Positions 48,559 to 60,547 of a DNA stretch of 64,000 nt are shown in pieces. Below the pieces are notes generated by a model. It did not search any database. It was not told where the DNA came from and saw only the letters and a list, made by a program, of their open reading frames with translations. How positions within the stretch are numbered: position 1 is the first letter of the stretch; the number at the start of each line of letters is the position of its first letter. The position numbers and the translations under genes are program-made. Where the stretch lies: NCBI GenBank assembly GCA_030760725.1, contig JASWHV010000004.1, positions 50,931,136 through 50,995,135 on the forward strand, written 5' to 3'. This DNA comes from Neostapfia colusana. Its lineage: Eukaryota > Streptophyta > Magnoliopsida > Poales > Poaceae.

Positions 48559-51500
48559 TGTAACACCCTCAATTTCGTATGCATGCATGTATACAGAATT
48601 CATGTAGATAAAATATTTTTAAAGAAGTGGAAACAGAAAAAGAATCAGAAAGATAGCGAAAAAGAGCCTAATCCAGTACGCCGAGGAGCGCTGTAGACAC
48701 TTCCCACGGCCCGCTTGCCACGTGGCGCCTTCGGAGCTCATCCTCGCGGAGGGGGAGAGGTCCGCCGCTAACTAGCCATGTGGCAGGCTCGGAGCTTGCC
48801 TCTGCGGAAGGGGCGAGGTCCGACCCTGTGGGACACGTGTTGACCCAGAGCTAGCCTCTGCGGAGGAGCGAAGCCAGCCCCGTAGGACACGTGTCGTCTT
48901 CGGAGCTAGTCACTGCGGAGAAGCGGGAGGTCCAACCCATGGGATACGTGTCGCTCTCGGAGCTCACCTCCGAGAGGTCCGACACTACTGAACACGTGTC
49001 ATCCTCGGGAGCTCACCTCCGGGAGGTCCAACACTGCTTGACACGTGTCGTTCTCGGAGCATACCTCCGGGAGAAGAGAGGTCTGACGCAGTTGGACACG
49101 TGTCAACCTCGGAGCTCATATCTGAGCAGAAAGGAGATCCGGCGCTGCTAGGACACATGGCACTTTTGGAGCCACCTCTGAAGAGAGGGGAGGTCCGGCA
49201 CTGACACGTGGCATACGCGGAACTCGCCTCTGAGGGAGAGGGGAGGTCCCGCCCGCCAAGACACGTGGCGCACATGGAGCTCACCTCTGAGGAGAGGGGA
49301 GGTCCTGCCCGCCTAACACGCGGCACAACCGGAGCATGTCTCTACGGAAAAGGGAGGCCAGGCCCCGCTGGACACGTGGAGCCTCCGGAGCTTATCTTTG
49401 CGGAAGGACGAGGTCCTTAAGCGGTTTTGCCCTGTGCGCGAGCGCCCGATACAGAAGAAACCAACACGATTTCTTCTACGATTGATACCGCACCAAATCT
49501 ATTGAAGATAAGTTGTTAAGATCCAAACACAAATCAAATAGGACTCTTATTTGAAATCCAATCGGAATAGGACTCTTCTTTTCCCGGTTATAAATAGAAC
49601 CCAAAACACCCTTGGTTGTAACATCTTCCTAAGCCGACAACTTAAAGGCCCTAGCCCCAAACTCGCCGAGTTAGCCCCCTTTGTCGGGGTTCAACCACCG
49701 GTGAGACCGCCGACGAGCCTGACACGATTGCCGGAGGAGAGCCGACGATCTGTTTTGCTGCCATTGCTAGGAGGAAGGACCTAAAGAAAGTAAGGTAGGT
49801 CTGCATTACCACCTTACGACATTATCGCGGTTTCTTTGCATCTGTTTCGTCAATCCCTTCGAACAAAAGCTTTTTCGAGTGGACAGATCACGTGTTGATC
49901 GGGTTGATATGGATCTTAAGTCAAGATCATCGCCATGTCCACACCTGATCCCTACACCTTTGTTCATTGTAAAACCCCATGCAAGCCATTAAAACATGCA
50001 AGAACACGTACAAACTGATCTAATGAAACAGCGCCATAGGATTAGAATGCATATGCACCATTGCATCTTGAATAAGGATTGTGCATAATGATTGAATACT
50101 GTAAATCTTGTATGTGCATGATCGTAGGTAGAAGGACAAGCTCAGGGAGCTACCTATGAAGGATTTCAGCACCAAGACTTCGAGACACAAGAGCAACAGA
50201 AGCCACAGGAACAAGGCAAGTGCCCCTTGACCATATTGATCCCATGTTTTGGAAACTGTTTTGTTTGCGAAAACATGTATGTTTGAGTCAACTTGATGGG
50301 AAACCCTTTCATAGGAGTTTATTAGTTTTGTTAGCCACCCTTGTCGCTAGAAAAGTTTATGAGTCGGGTATGGTCGTTTTGCTTTTTGCTTCGCTTAGCT
50401 TACGTGTTATGGGAAGCGAGATAGAACGTGTCTAGCTACTGCACTCATATGAACAATGTTAATGAGAACTTGATGATGATAATGAACATGAATGGGGGGA
50501 GATCTAGGCAAGCTTGGTTTGAGGATGTGGTAGAATGAGATGGTGGTTTACTTGCCATAGATCTAAGGACCGGTTCATGCCAGCACATGCCAGGAAAACA
50601 GTGCCACCACAAGGCCAAATATGGGTGCGGCTTAGCTGACTAATTAGGTAAGTTGCTAGATTGTTCTGGACCATGGAAGGCGCGGGGAATGGGAGTCGAG
50701 AGAGGACTGCCCTGGGAACTGCATGGCACAAGAGGGGGCCCGTAGGTGGGAGAATGGTGATTCGATTCTGCTGGTGAAACCTTAGTGAGTCCATACATCT
50801 AGTAGCCCCTTTGTAAAGGCTATTTTGTGATCTCTTGGCCATACACCGACGGTTGTGTACTGGTATAATGGAGGTTCTGCAGTCACCGACGGGTGATGAA
50901 ATCACAAACTTGTGGGAAAGTGGTGCCACCTCTGCATAGTGTAAAACTATCATGGTAGCCGAGCTTACGGTCACAAGCGCCTGGCCAACTCACATGATTA
51001 GATGGGATGGTTTTTTTTTGGGATGGATGTTTGATTTGGTCATGGTATGGTTATTGGGATGGTCATTGGTTTGGTTACGGTTTGGTCATTGAGGATTGGT
51101 TTTCGGGACTGTTGAGTCTTGGTAATGAGGTTGGGACTGTTGATCGTGATAATGAACTTTGGTCTCAGTTTTGAGATGGAATTGAATATGAGATGATATG
51201 GTCATGAATATGAGATGGTATTCGTGAGCATGAGAAAAAGTTGAGAAAGATAAATGGCTGGATGAGACATGAGAGATGGTGAAATATGATGGAGGTATGT
51301 TGATGTTTTAATTGGATATATGTTGGGATTAAATTCACTTAAAGTTAGTTGCTGTTTTATCATGTTTGTGAAATAAACTTTGCTTTCTGCAACGAGCCTT
51401 TTTGTTCCCTATCTTGTTGAAAGCTACATATCCTATTTTTCCGCACTTGCTGAGTACGTCATGTACTCAACCTTGCATTATACTTCATCATCAGCAACAG

Positions 51501-51809
51501 GAGAAGAGTACTTCGAAGATCATGTGGAGTACTAGGTGTGTGATCTACCGTTAACTTGCCTGTGGAGTAGGAGATGGAGCCGCTGCTGCTGTTTAGTTCG
51601 CTTCCGCAATAGTTTAGAAGACTTCCGCTGCTAGAATAAGACTTCCGCTGCTAGAATGAGTTAGAGACTCATGAGACATTGTAATAAAACCCTATTATTC
51701 GTGGTTATATTCTGAATTTAGTTTGTGGACTACATGTATATGTGCGATGAACATCCTGGGCACACATATGTATCAGCTGGGTTCCATTATCACGGGACCG
51801 GGCGTCACA
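48559..51809 (+). mobile_element. Element F: solo LTR of the F/G family, inserted in the D leader
   Basis: It starts TGTAACACCCTC and ends GGGCGTCACA, with D leader sequence on both sides. The flanks GGTGG (48554-48558) and GTTGG (51810-51814) form a 5-bp target duplication with one mismatch. The family terminus is a 10-bp inverted repeat (TGTGACGCCC in G, GGGCGTCACA here). No internal region is present, so it probably arose by recombination between two LTRs. At 3.25 kb it is a long LTR. Its 3' part matches 60569-61303 and its start matches 63618 onward. Open frames inside have no recognisable product. Confidence 0.88.
48719..49421. repeat. Tandem array of about 13 G-box-like (CACGTG) units in the F LTR
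   Basis: Units of roughly 45-60 bp each begin with CACGTGG, CACGTGT or a close variant, followed by a CGGAGCTCACCTC-like stretch and GAGGTCC. The first core is at 48719 and the last at 49373. The related LTR of G starts the same array at about 63776. CACGTG is the G-box bound by plant bZIP and bHLH factors. Confidence 0.85.
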
Positions 51810-51814
51810 GTTGG

Positions 51815-54800
51815 CTAACTAACTTATTTGTTACTCTATTCTGTAACGACGCACCGCCGACCAGGTAAGAGGAAAGGTACGCCACCGAAGGCGGATAAAT
51901 TTTGGTTAGCTCCCCTGATGAGGAAAGTGGTTCAGGGTATAGGTCTCATAGCTTGTTGTGAGACATCAATATAAAACTCTTGAACTCTCCATGTTCCTGA
52001 GCTCATATGAAACGTTGGTCCCTGCCGTGCATTAGGCAAGAAAGTGGAAACCCCATCGTGTGGTCGGTAACACGATAGTGTGTTCTTTTGGAAATAGCCT
52101 AGGAAGACATACAAAGCGCTCGCCATCGGTGTGCCCTGCAGGGCAGTAGGTAGTATCCATTGGGTTGATGAAATTCCCAACCGTGACGACCCGTTCATGC
52201 TCTACTCGGGTTCCCCGTCGTGTGGTGTGAAAACGCGACCATGTACCTTGAGATGTGACTTGACTCAAGGACGGCCCGTATGGAAATGATACGGGGCGTA
52301 TGTTTTTGTTATGATATGGGCCTGCCTGAAATGAGAAAACCTATGTGCATCATTATTGAGTGGTTCTCTGCAGGTACACTAACCACGTATCCGTATTACG
52401 AGTAGAGCACGTTTGCAAGTGAACGATTCTAGTGCCACTAATAGAACGTATATGCCGGATGTAATCCGGTTAGGATTTTCTATTTTTTGAGGAACTTAGT
52501 ACTGGCATTATCATGGAAATTGCATGAACACCTTGCTTATCTCAAAAACTTGAAGAATCTGTATAATTTGCATGAAGACGGTTCAAGTAATTACTTAAAA
52601 CTCATTTAGGAATCCACTCAAGAATATGTGAGTGTAGAGAGATCTAAAAACAGAGTCCCCTGTTTTGGCAGTGTTGCTGCTGAAATTATACAGGGTGTTA
52701 CTCATTGTAGAAAAGACAAATGGTAGTGTGTGATATAGTTTTGGAAAGGGGGAGAAGTCCTCTAAAACTGTTCTATAAACCTCCAGGACAGAAACACACT
52801 TAAAGTTGGTCAAAAACCTTAGAAACAAAAAATTGCTACAAATGGGTAGAACGAAACAGAGTCTCTGTAATTCCAACATAACTCTTGGTGGAAAAATATT
52901 TAAGGGTATTGTGATACATATTTGAAAATGGCATGAGATATTCTACAACTTTGTAATTCGAAGTTTTACCAAAACTGGAGATGAATTAACTGGAATTGTG
53001 GATTGAAACTAGGTACCTCTGGGGAGGTGCTGTCAAAATCCTGCCAGAAATTCTGTTAACTTTGAACCATCATATCTTTTGACCCAGGAATGCAAAGAGG
53101 TCATATGAATACATTTTGAAAAGCTTGGGAAGTTTTTTACATGTTTTCTGTTCAAACCCAGGACAGAATACTTTTGTAAAGAGGTTAAATTCGCAGTACA
53201 AATGAAACTGTCTAGAGTACCAAAGGCTGTGTATAGTTTCTGTACTGATTGGAATTTTGCTGATAACTTCCTGCAAAGGAACTGTAAAATGTGAATTCTT
53301 ACAATTCTAGAAATCTTATAAATTGTTCTTCAACTTTGTAATTATGCGTTTGGTCAATATACGTTTTTAACTGTATGGAGAAGTTGACCCAAAGTGAGCA
53401 CTTACAGGGGAGGTGCTGCTGAAATTTTTCCAAAATTTCTGTCAACTCTAAAAACTCATAAATTTCGATATAAAACTTAGTTGAAGGCAAATAAACACTC
53501 GTTGGAAATATATGGAAATCTTCTCCAATTTTTCTGTTCATTTCCACAACAGATTCACAAGTTAAATTAGGATTTTATACCATAGAGCAGAAGCTGGTTC
53601 AGTTTCTATACTTTTATGGTTTTGGACCATCACTTCCTGTATACACTTTATCAAAGGTGTGATACATTTCTGGAAATCTGGTGAGTTAGGATACAACCTT
53701 GTAGTTGTGAGTTTTGACAAACTTGGTCCGGGACTGTATGAAAAAGCTGAATCAAAGTGAGTACCTTCCAGTGGGGGTACTGCTGAAATTTCCCCTGAAT
53801 TGCTGTCAACTTTCACACTTTATATCTATTAAACCTGAACTGATATGGGATCACCAGAGTGACCGTTGGAAGAATACTGAAGTGAACCAGAACTTTGGTA
53901 TTCCACTCTATTCTTGAGTCTGCGGTTAGCTCAGCAAAAATGAAATTTTAGTGCAGACCCATCAGTTGTGAACCAAAGTTTTTGGGAAGCTGATCGGTCA
54001 AGCACCGGGTGACTTGTTGTGATTACGAGTGTTTTTATACGCTCAGAAGTTCATAACAGGTTCCTAGTACTCTCCATAGCATCATTGTCGACTTCAACTA
54101 CAGAAGGTGGTCATTTACAAGACCACCCCAAGTGATCAAGACAAACTACAACAACACCCCACTCATCGATCAACACCGGTGTAGTTTACGCTCTAAAATG
54201 TTATCGGGTGCATCACCTTCCCATGATAATAGTATAGCTTAAGCTCTCAATATCTTACATTGAAACTTAAGGGGGGAGGAGTGCATCCAAGTAAACCAAA
54301 GTGTGATATCACTAAGAAACAAGAGGGAATTACACCTTCAAGTCATCAAAGATTAAGTACAAGATTCGTCATCATCGAGAAATATGATAGCTTCAATGTC
54401 TTCATCACTCACCCACAAATGCTCACCATAATAGAGAGATGAAGAGAAGAAGAAGATTTAGCAAGTCCCAATTTGTGACAACTCTAGTAACCTCAACACC
54501 AGTAGGGTGATGTCCTATCTAGGAGCTAGGACTAGTCATTCATTCTTCACACTTAAAGGTTAGATGAAGACTTAGGAGAACAGAGAAGGGAAGTCAATGG
54601 ATAGTAGCTAAGTTTCCATGGAATATTTCCAAACCATATTGTCAAACATTTGACATAATTCCATTGAACTTGGTCACAACGTGAAAGTGGTAATCCTTGT
54701 TTAGCACCTTTCATGACCAAGTTATTTGTACCTTGCAAAGTCTGGGACAATTCTTAATCATGTTTGAATTGTTGTACTAACTCTTGCTCAAACTATAAAA

Positions 54801-55564
54801 GATGATGCATCATACATATGCACCATGTTGCACCATACATATGCACCATTTTGCACCATAAATATGCACCATTTTGCACCATACATATGCACCATTTTGC
54901 ACCAAACCATGTGCATATGAATTGCACCATACCACATGTGCAGCATCATTATGCATCATAAATAACGAGACATCATATAAAATACCAAAATACTGAGCAA
55001 GCTTGTGTACCTCCTTTCAAACCATTAAGTAGTCTCTACTAATCTCAGTCTTATTACATCCTTGTAATATTGATCAAGTTACTTGATTCGACCTCCTTGA
55101 GTAATACTAGGGAAACCAATTACTCAACATTTCTTGTATCTTTCTGAACTTTCATTCATGACTTGTTTAGCTCCGAGTACCGTAACTGTTGGAACTAAAC
55201 AAATTTCTAATCGCAGGGCTTACCGATTGCTTGCTCAACCTCACGACAATCCTTGAACACAATCTTAAGAGATTATATGGTGATTTTAATACCCTTGTGG
55301 TTACCATAGGTACTGGGTCTTTGCTATGTTGATAACATAAGTGAAATTGACTTGTGACTTCTCTTATGTTCAAGCAAAGCCTTTAGTTTTTGATTAAATG
55401 GTTAAAATGCCAATTCAAGGTGAGATTACTGAGTCATTGTTTAATCTCACAAAACCCCTTGATTCATGTTGGGGAAGTACTACACTAAGTTTTTAAGCAC
55501 CCAGTTAATCTAGACAAGTATTGGTTATCCATGTCAAGATTAGGACAGTGAAGATTCAAGCCAT
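51815..55564 (+). other. Element D 5' leader, expanded and repeat-bearing
   Basis: After the solo LTR the leader resumes with GGCTAACTAACTTATTTG. At least three copies of the leader motif GGTGCTG..GAAATT..TGTCAAC occur near 53022, 53409 and 53773, a spacing of about 365-385 bp, whereas B, C and E each show one. From about 54000 to 55560 the sequence is AT-rich with no recognised gene; short frames there (for example 54260-54442) show no family features. At about 3.7 kb the leader is nearly twice the length of the others. Confidence 0.6.
54811..54902. repeat. Minisatellite: four tandem 23-bp units
   Basis: The unit is CATACATATGCACCATTTTG plus CAC. The four copies differ by one or two bases (ATGTTG in the first, CATAAATATG in the third). 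Degenerate ATGCACCAT pieces extend to about 54960. Confidence 0.92.
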
Positions 55565-55609
55565 CAACAAATCGTCAATATGGATGTCAAGACGAGGGCT
55601 CTCGCCAAC

Positions 55610-55985
55610 CTCAAACGAGCTCATACTTTGAGTTTTTGGCGACTTAACCACCGGTCATCATAGAGGCCGATGATCTTCTGGTGTCGGAGAACTAGATCCG
55701 TACCATAGAGTTTAAGTTCGAGTTGCTTCAATGCATCGAACATCAGAAAGTAATGTACATGGCGCAACAACTTCACCATTCCTCCAGTACCTAGTGGGCG
55801 AATCAGCTCACATCCCTACCAGCTGGACATCAGCTCACGTGGACGTAATACCGGAAGACATGCCTTGCTTAGCATGTTCTTTCTGGAATAATCCAGGGGA
55901 AGCTCGAGGAGTTTCTAGTCTAGAAACAAGGAGGGAGGGATGCCATGAGCATTAGTACCATACGCGCCTGACTACGTGAACCCAG
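55610..55985 (+). pseudogene. Gag remnant of element D
   Basis: A heavily broken frame reads EFLAT, a stop, then PPVIIEADDLLV, IRTIEFKFELLQCIEHQKVM, MAQQLHHSSST and WANQLTSLPAGHQLTW. This aligns with the B, C and E gag segment around FGLLQCTE. At least four stops and a shift occur. It gives way to unrelated sequence near 55985. Confidence 0.75.
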
Positions 55986-56084
55986 AGGTACAAATGTGCG
56001 AATGGCTCATTCGTAGCCTCCATGCTAAGGGAGAAACTGACGTAACTTCAACAAGTTAATGAGTTAATGCCGACCCTTGTATTT

Positions 56085-56515
56085 CAGAAGTCGGAGATCA
56101 AGTCTGTCTCCGAGTATACCCGATGAAAGGAATTCGTAGATTTGGGGTCAAGGGAAAGCTAGCTTCTCGTTTTGTTGTTCCGTTTCTCATCATGGAAAGG
56201 TGTGGACTGGTAGTGTATAGTTTGAGGCTACCTACACCATTGCCGGGCATCCACAACATCTTCCATGTCTCACAAATAAGGAAATGCTTGAAGGAGCAGA
56301 CGGAGGTTCTTTCAGGAGGCATGAAACCTTAAACTGAATCTCACCTATGTTGAGAAACTGGTAAAAATCCTTGATGCAAAGACTCGTGAAACAAGGCGTC
56401 GATCGTTGCGGTTTTACACGATTTTGTGGAATAACCACACCGACGACAAGTTTACATGGGAAATCAAGGATTTTTCTTCGGATGAATTGCCCGAAACTGT
56501 TATCGAACTATCACG
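56085..56515 (+). pseudogene. Integrase C-terminus and chromodomain-like tail (element D), joined to the gag remnant by deletion
   Basis: The frame reads GDQVCLRVYPMKGIRRFGVK, then KLASRFVVPFLIMERCGL and IFHVSQIRKCLKEQTEVLSG. A shift near 56330 continues with LTYVEKLVKILDAKTRETRR, LRFYTILWNNHTDDKFTWEI. Everything between gag and this point (about 3.5-4 kb in B and E: protease, RT, RNase H, most of integrase) is missing. D therefore could not supply its own enzymes. Confidence 0.82.
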
Positions 56516-56547
56516 GGTAACATTCTTCTCCATCTCGTTCTTTTATT

Positions 56548-56582
56548 AATCTCGGGACGAGATTCTTTTAAGAAGGGAGGAT
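56548..56582 (+). other. Element D polypurine tract
   Basis: AATCTCGGGACGAGATTC is followed by TTTTAAGAAGGGAGGAT and then the 3' LTR start at 56583. Confidence 0.88.
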
Positions 56583-59500
56583 TCTAAAATCCCCAAGTTG
56601 AGCCTTGCTGGTATTTTTGTGGAATTCAAATCAGCAGGGTATACTCCTCCTAAATTTGTTTTCAAATTTGAACTTTTACCACACGAAATAAAGGAAGGGC
56701 TACAAAAGAAAACAAGCCAAAAAGGAAATAAACCCGGCAGTTCAAATCCGAGCACAAACGAGAGTTAACGCCACAGAAATCAAATTCAAATTTTTGGAAT
56801 TTGCTGCAACTTTTGAATTTGAATTGTGGAGCCACGGTTGTTTGGAGGGGGAGACTTGGTGGGACCCGCATGTCATTGGAACTGAGAACCCTCAGTGTTT
56901 CTTTCTCTGCGAGCTCGCCACCGAGGCAGCCACCGAGCTGCTGCCCGTGCCTTGCTCCCGAAGGCAGGCAATTCTACAGCGTTGTTGATCGTTAGCCACA
57001 GCAGCTGCACAACTCAATTGCCTTTTCTCTGCCCACATAAACAACCGAACACTTTCCTCCGTGCGACGTTGTTCCACAGTTCGAATCGTCCGCAGATTTT
57101 AATATTCACACGAATTTGAAATTGGGGCCGCTGTTCTTTGGGGGAGACCTTGGTGGGACCCGCCGGTCAGCGGAACAGAGGCCACGTTGAAATTCTACTC
57201 TCTGTGAGCATGACACCGAGGGGTGAGGCATTCCACCGAGCTGGCTGTGCCGTTGCTTATCACCGATGCGGTTCAATCCTTCGCTCTCGGCTAAACAGCA
57301 AGGATGCACAACACAATTGTGTTTTCCCTGCTCGCCACTCTAACGAAACAGAGCCCTTCTCGCGCGCTCACCCGAGAAAAGGACCACTCAGCTCCGGCCT
57401 TCTCTCTGCCCTCATCGCCGTTCTGATTCTGGCCACTGTGGCGCCCGGTGGAGCCATCAAACAGCTGCGCCGGAGCCTCCTCTACCTCCCCAACACGTTC
57501 TCAGCTCATCCCCAGCCTCCCTACGACGCGGCGAAGCCATTTTCCCTCCGAAAAACAGAGCTACGCCGCACGTCAAGGTAACTCAACGCCCGGCCAACTC
57601 CGATCTTCTCCGGCACGACCAACACAACTAAAAGGTGCGCCATGATGTCTAGACCGTGCTGCCGTAGTTCCCTTGCCCCTCCCCACTGCTGGTGCGCCGG
57701 AATTTGAGTTTTGATGCCGGTATGTGTGAGAAACTGATGCTGTCCAATTCTTCAAATTCGCCTAAACCACTTGATCAACGTTCATGCAAATCAAACCACA
57801 TCTACTAGGACTCCTAGCGCCTTCCCACACCGAAGCACGAAGCAAACCGCCCCTCCTCCGCCCTGGGTGACGAGAAATCGCTGCCACCGGCTAATATCGA
57901 TGCGGTCCACGGTGACAACTAGTTTTCTGCCATTTGCTGCAAGGGTTGAGCTCCGTTCCATGTTCTACAACCTCTAGGGGTGCAGTACGACATCTTGGGC
58001 TGTTGAAATTGGCTTGGGACACGCCGGAACACATTGATGCTGCGCCGCCGAGCGCCGCCGTCGGTGCCGACCCATTTCCGGCCGTTTTCAAGAGGGGAGA
58101 ACTTGCCTGGCAGCTGCACCACGTTCCAAGGGTCGTGTAGGGCGAAACCGGAGCAATAACGGTGGAGAAACGAGGGAGAACGAGCTACGCCACACCTCTG
58201 TCCGGCGTGCACCCGCGGGCTCTGTCCGAGGTTGAAGAGAGAACTGACCCGTGGGCCCGACTTTTGAATTGCTCTGGGTAAAATAAAAATAGAGAGTTGT
58301 TCAAACTTGGAAAATCCATAACTCTGTGTATAAAGCTCAAAATAGTGAGACCAATTTTGTTGGATTCCTCATAAGAAGTACTTTGCAGACAAACAAAGTT
58401 ATTGCTATGAAAATACCCAGGAATTTCTGTAGAATTGTTTTTAGTAAATCTTTTAAGGATTTATTCCAGGAGCAATTCCTTATGAAATATTCCCAATTTT
58501 GGGCAGCAAATCCTTCTCCTAGTTCCTGAGCTCCAGTAAAAATCTTAGGATTTTTGGAGATGATTAAGGTGGCTTAATAAGTAGGTTTTCTTTGGGTTAT
58601 GTAAATGGGCTGAAAATCACAGGAACAAATTCTAGAAGATAGAATTAAACTTCACCAAGCCATTCTAACCAGCTAAAAGGCCTAGAAAATTTTGGAACAA
58701 ATTTTCCTAGGAACCTTAGGTGCAGACCTATTAGGATATCAAATTTCTCCATATGACCAAGTCTAATTAAATTCTTACAAATCATTGAAGGTTAAAGATT
58801 CAAAGAATTTTCGTGGCCATATCCTTCCTCAAAAACCTCTGAAAATTTTACCTTAAGCTTATCATGAGATTATAAAGCCCCTGTAAAAGATGCAACCACA
58901 GAAGATGCTGTCTTCATATAGTTTAGTTCTGTAGTCATAGATCTCAATTAAATTCATAATATGACACATCGTTTATTTGATCGTTTCGATAGCGAAACAT
59001 CTCGCGGAGACTTCGGAGGCTACTGAGTTGCTTCGATTGACAGAAACTTTAGTCGGGATCAACACTAAGGCAAGCCCCGGTTTGCATCAAAATTTACAAG
59101 CTTCTATTTGTATTCACTTTATAATGTCTAGCATTTTGATTATTGCACTAAGTCTAGTTTATATGACACTCCACATGCATGACCCAATAAATCCCAGGAG
59201 TTTAATTTAGAGTAGGCTTTTACTTAATTATAAATGATGTTATCAAGTTAAGAAAAGTGGATTTAAAGAGGCATAACTCGAGTAGGCTGTTTCCTACTCG
59301 TGAACCAGGATTAAAAGGGGATCAATCGGAAGAGTTGGGAATTGATCCTCTTAGTTGGTAATGGAGACCGGGCAGTATGGATGGAAGGCTCAAGGACGTG
59401 GTCCTGTGAACCTTGTCTCTGTCTGAGTTGATTAAGGCCCGTTCTTGTGTGCGGCCCTGCGGGACAAGTTTGAGTTGTGTACCGGATGCATACTGGCTAT

Positions 59501-60547
59501 ATAGGACCCAGGAAACCGATGTAACATGTTAACCTGGGTGTCGAGGCAATCCCCACCGTCTTATGCAGATGCTGAAAGGATAGAGAAGTCGGCTCTACGA
59601 GGGTTTGCCGTAGTGAGACTTAATCCCAGTTGGTGGGACCTGTTTGATATTTGGGTGTCGTGTGGAAGGTTGCCACACACGACGTTGAGGGGATTGGTTG
59701 ATCACCGGTCTCGGACGGGCGTATGTGTTGTGACAGCCAGGTGTTTTTTATTCGAATCACCGTCGCTCGCAGTAGTGAGCATATTTGTTCTCTGCGTCGT
59801 GACGTAGTAAGAAACTGGGGAAAAGTTAATATGCTTCGTGAGTAATCCTCATATTGGAGATGAGGGATGATCAACACCTTCACTAAATTTACTTTCTACC
59901 TTGGGCAAAGTGTTTCTTGTTTGATTGTGGAGTCTCAGCATTGATGGCGCAAGGTATGTATGGGTCTAGGATAGCTCACTAAAGATACTTTCTCCTCGGG
60001 CAAGTGGCATCGAAATGAAGCCTTTCTTGTTTGATTGTGGAGTCTCGATGTAAATTGTGCGAGGGTTATAAAAGATGCTTAAAACTTGAAGTAAGGACTC
60101 TCCATTAGTTCAAGTTCATTGTTTATGCAAACTTCTCTATTCAGCCCTCTATTTTCAGCATCTAAAGTTCCATGTGTAGGTTTTCGGTTAAGTCTTGCTG
60201 AGCATAAGCTCACGGTTTGTTGATCTATTGTTTTGCAGGTAACATTGCATAAGGCAACGTTAGGAAAGAAGGGAGAGACGAGCGGGGCAGCACCCAATGA
60301 GGGGTGTGAGTCTCGCTTGGAACCCTGCATGCCGCCAGGTTTTTTATGTGGTGCTAGGGTGAAACATCTGCGGGCAGGATGGCTTCATTTTGCTTAGCAT
60401 AGGCTATAGTCCGTGAGTGTATTCTTATCTTCCGCTGCAATGTACACTTGTATATTATTTGTGAAATGAGACAATTATATGTATGAAAGACATATATTGT
60501 TGTATATGTGTGTTTTTCGGATGTGTTCTGTTGGGTGCCGGATCACA
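56583..60547 (+). repeat. Element D 3' LTR, truncated at its end
   Basis: Starts TCTAAAATCCCC (the other copy has TGTAAAATCCCC) and is uninterrupted by E, so it gives the pre-insertion sequence near 57820. The match with the other copy stops at GCCGGATCACA (60547), about 50 bp before the expected LTR end, removing the stem-loop's second half. Conserved block at 59754-59814; CTATATAGG near 59498 is a weak TATA candidate. Open frames recur in the other LTR and are not genes. Confidence 0.87.

Larger units (their letters stand above)
26004..60547 (+). mobile_element. Element D: Tekay-type Gypsy retrotransposon with internal deletion, host of E and F
   Basis: The 5' LTR starts TGTAAAATCCCC at 26004, is split by element E (27225-45715) and ends GGTCCCCACA at 48423, followed by a primer binding site. 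The matching 3' LTR starts at 56583 after a polypurine tract. The internal region holds a solo LTR (F), a long leader, a gag remnant and the end of integrase; protease, RT and RNase H are absent. The 3' LTR is truncated at 60547, where element G begins. D interrupts the gag of element C. Confidence 0.88.

Noticed and set aside
54260..54442. 60-codon open frame in the D leader as a small gene
   Set aside because: No domain, no homologue in the other leaders, and AT-rich context; indistinguishable from chance.
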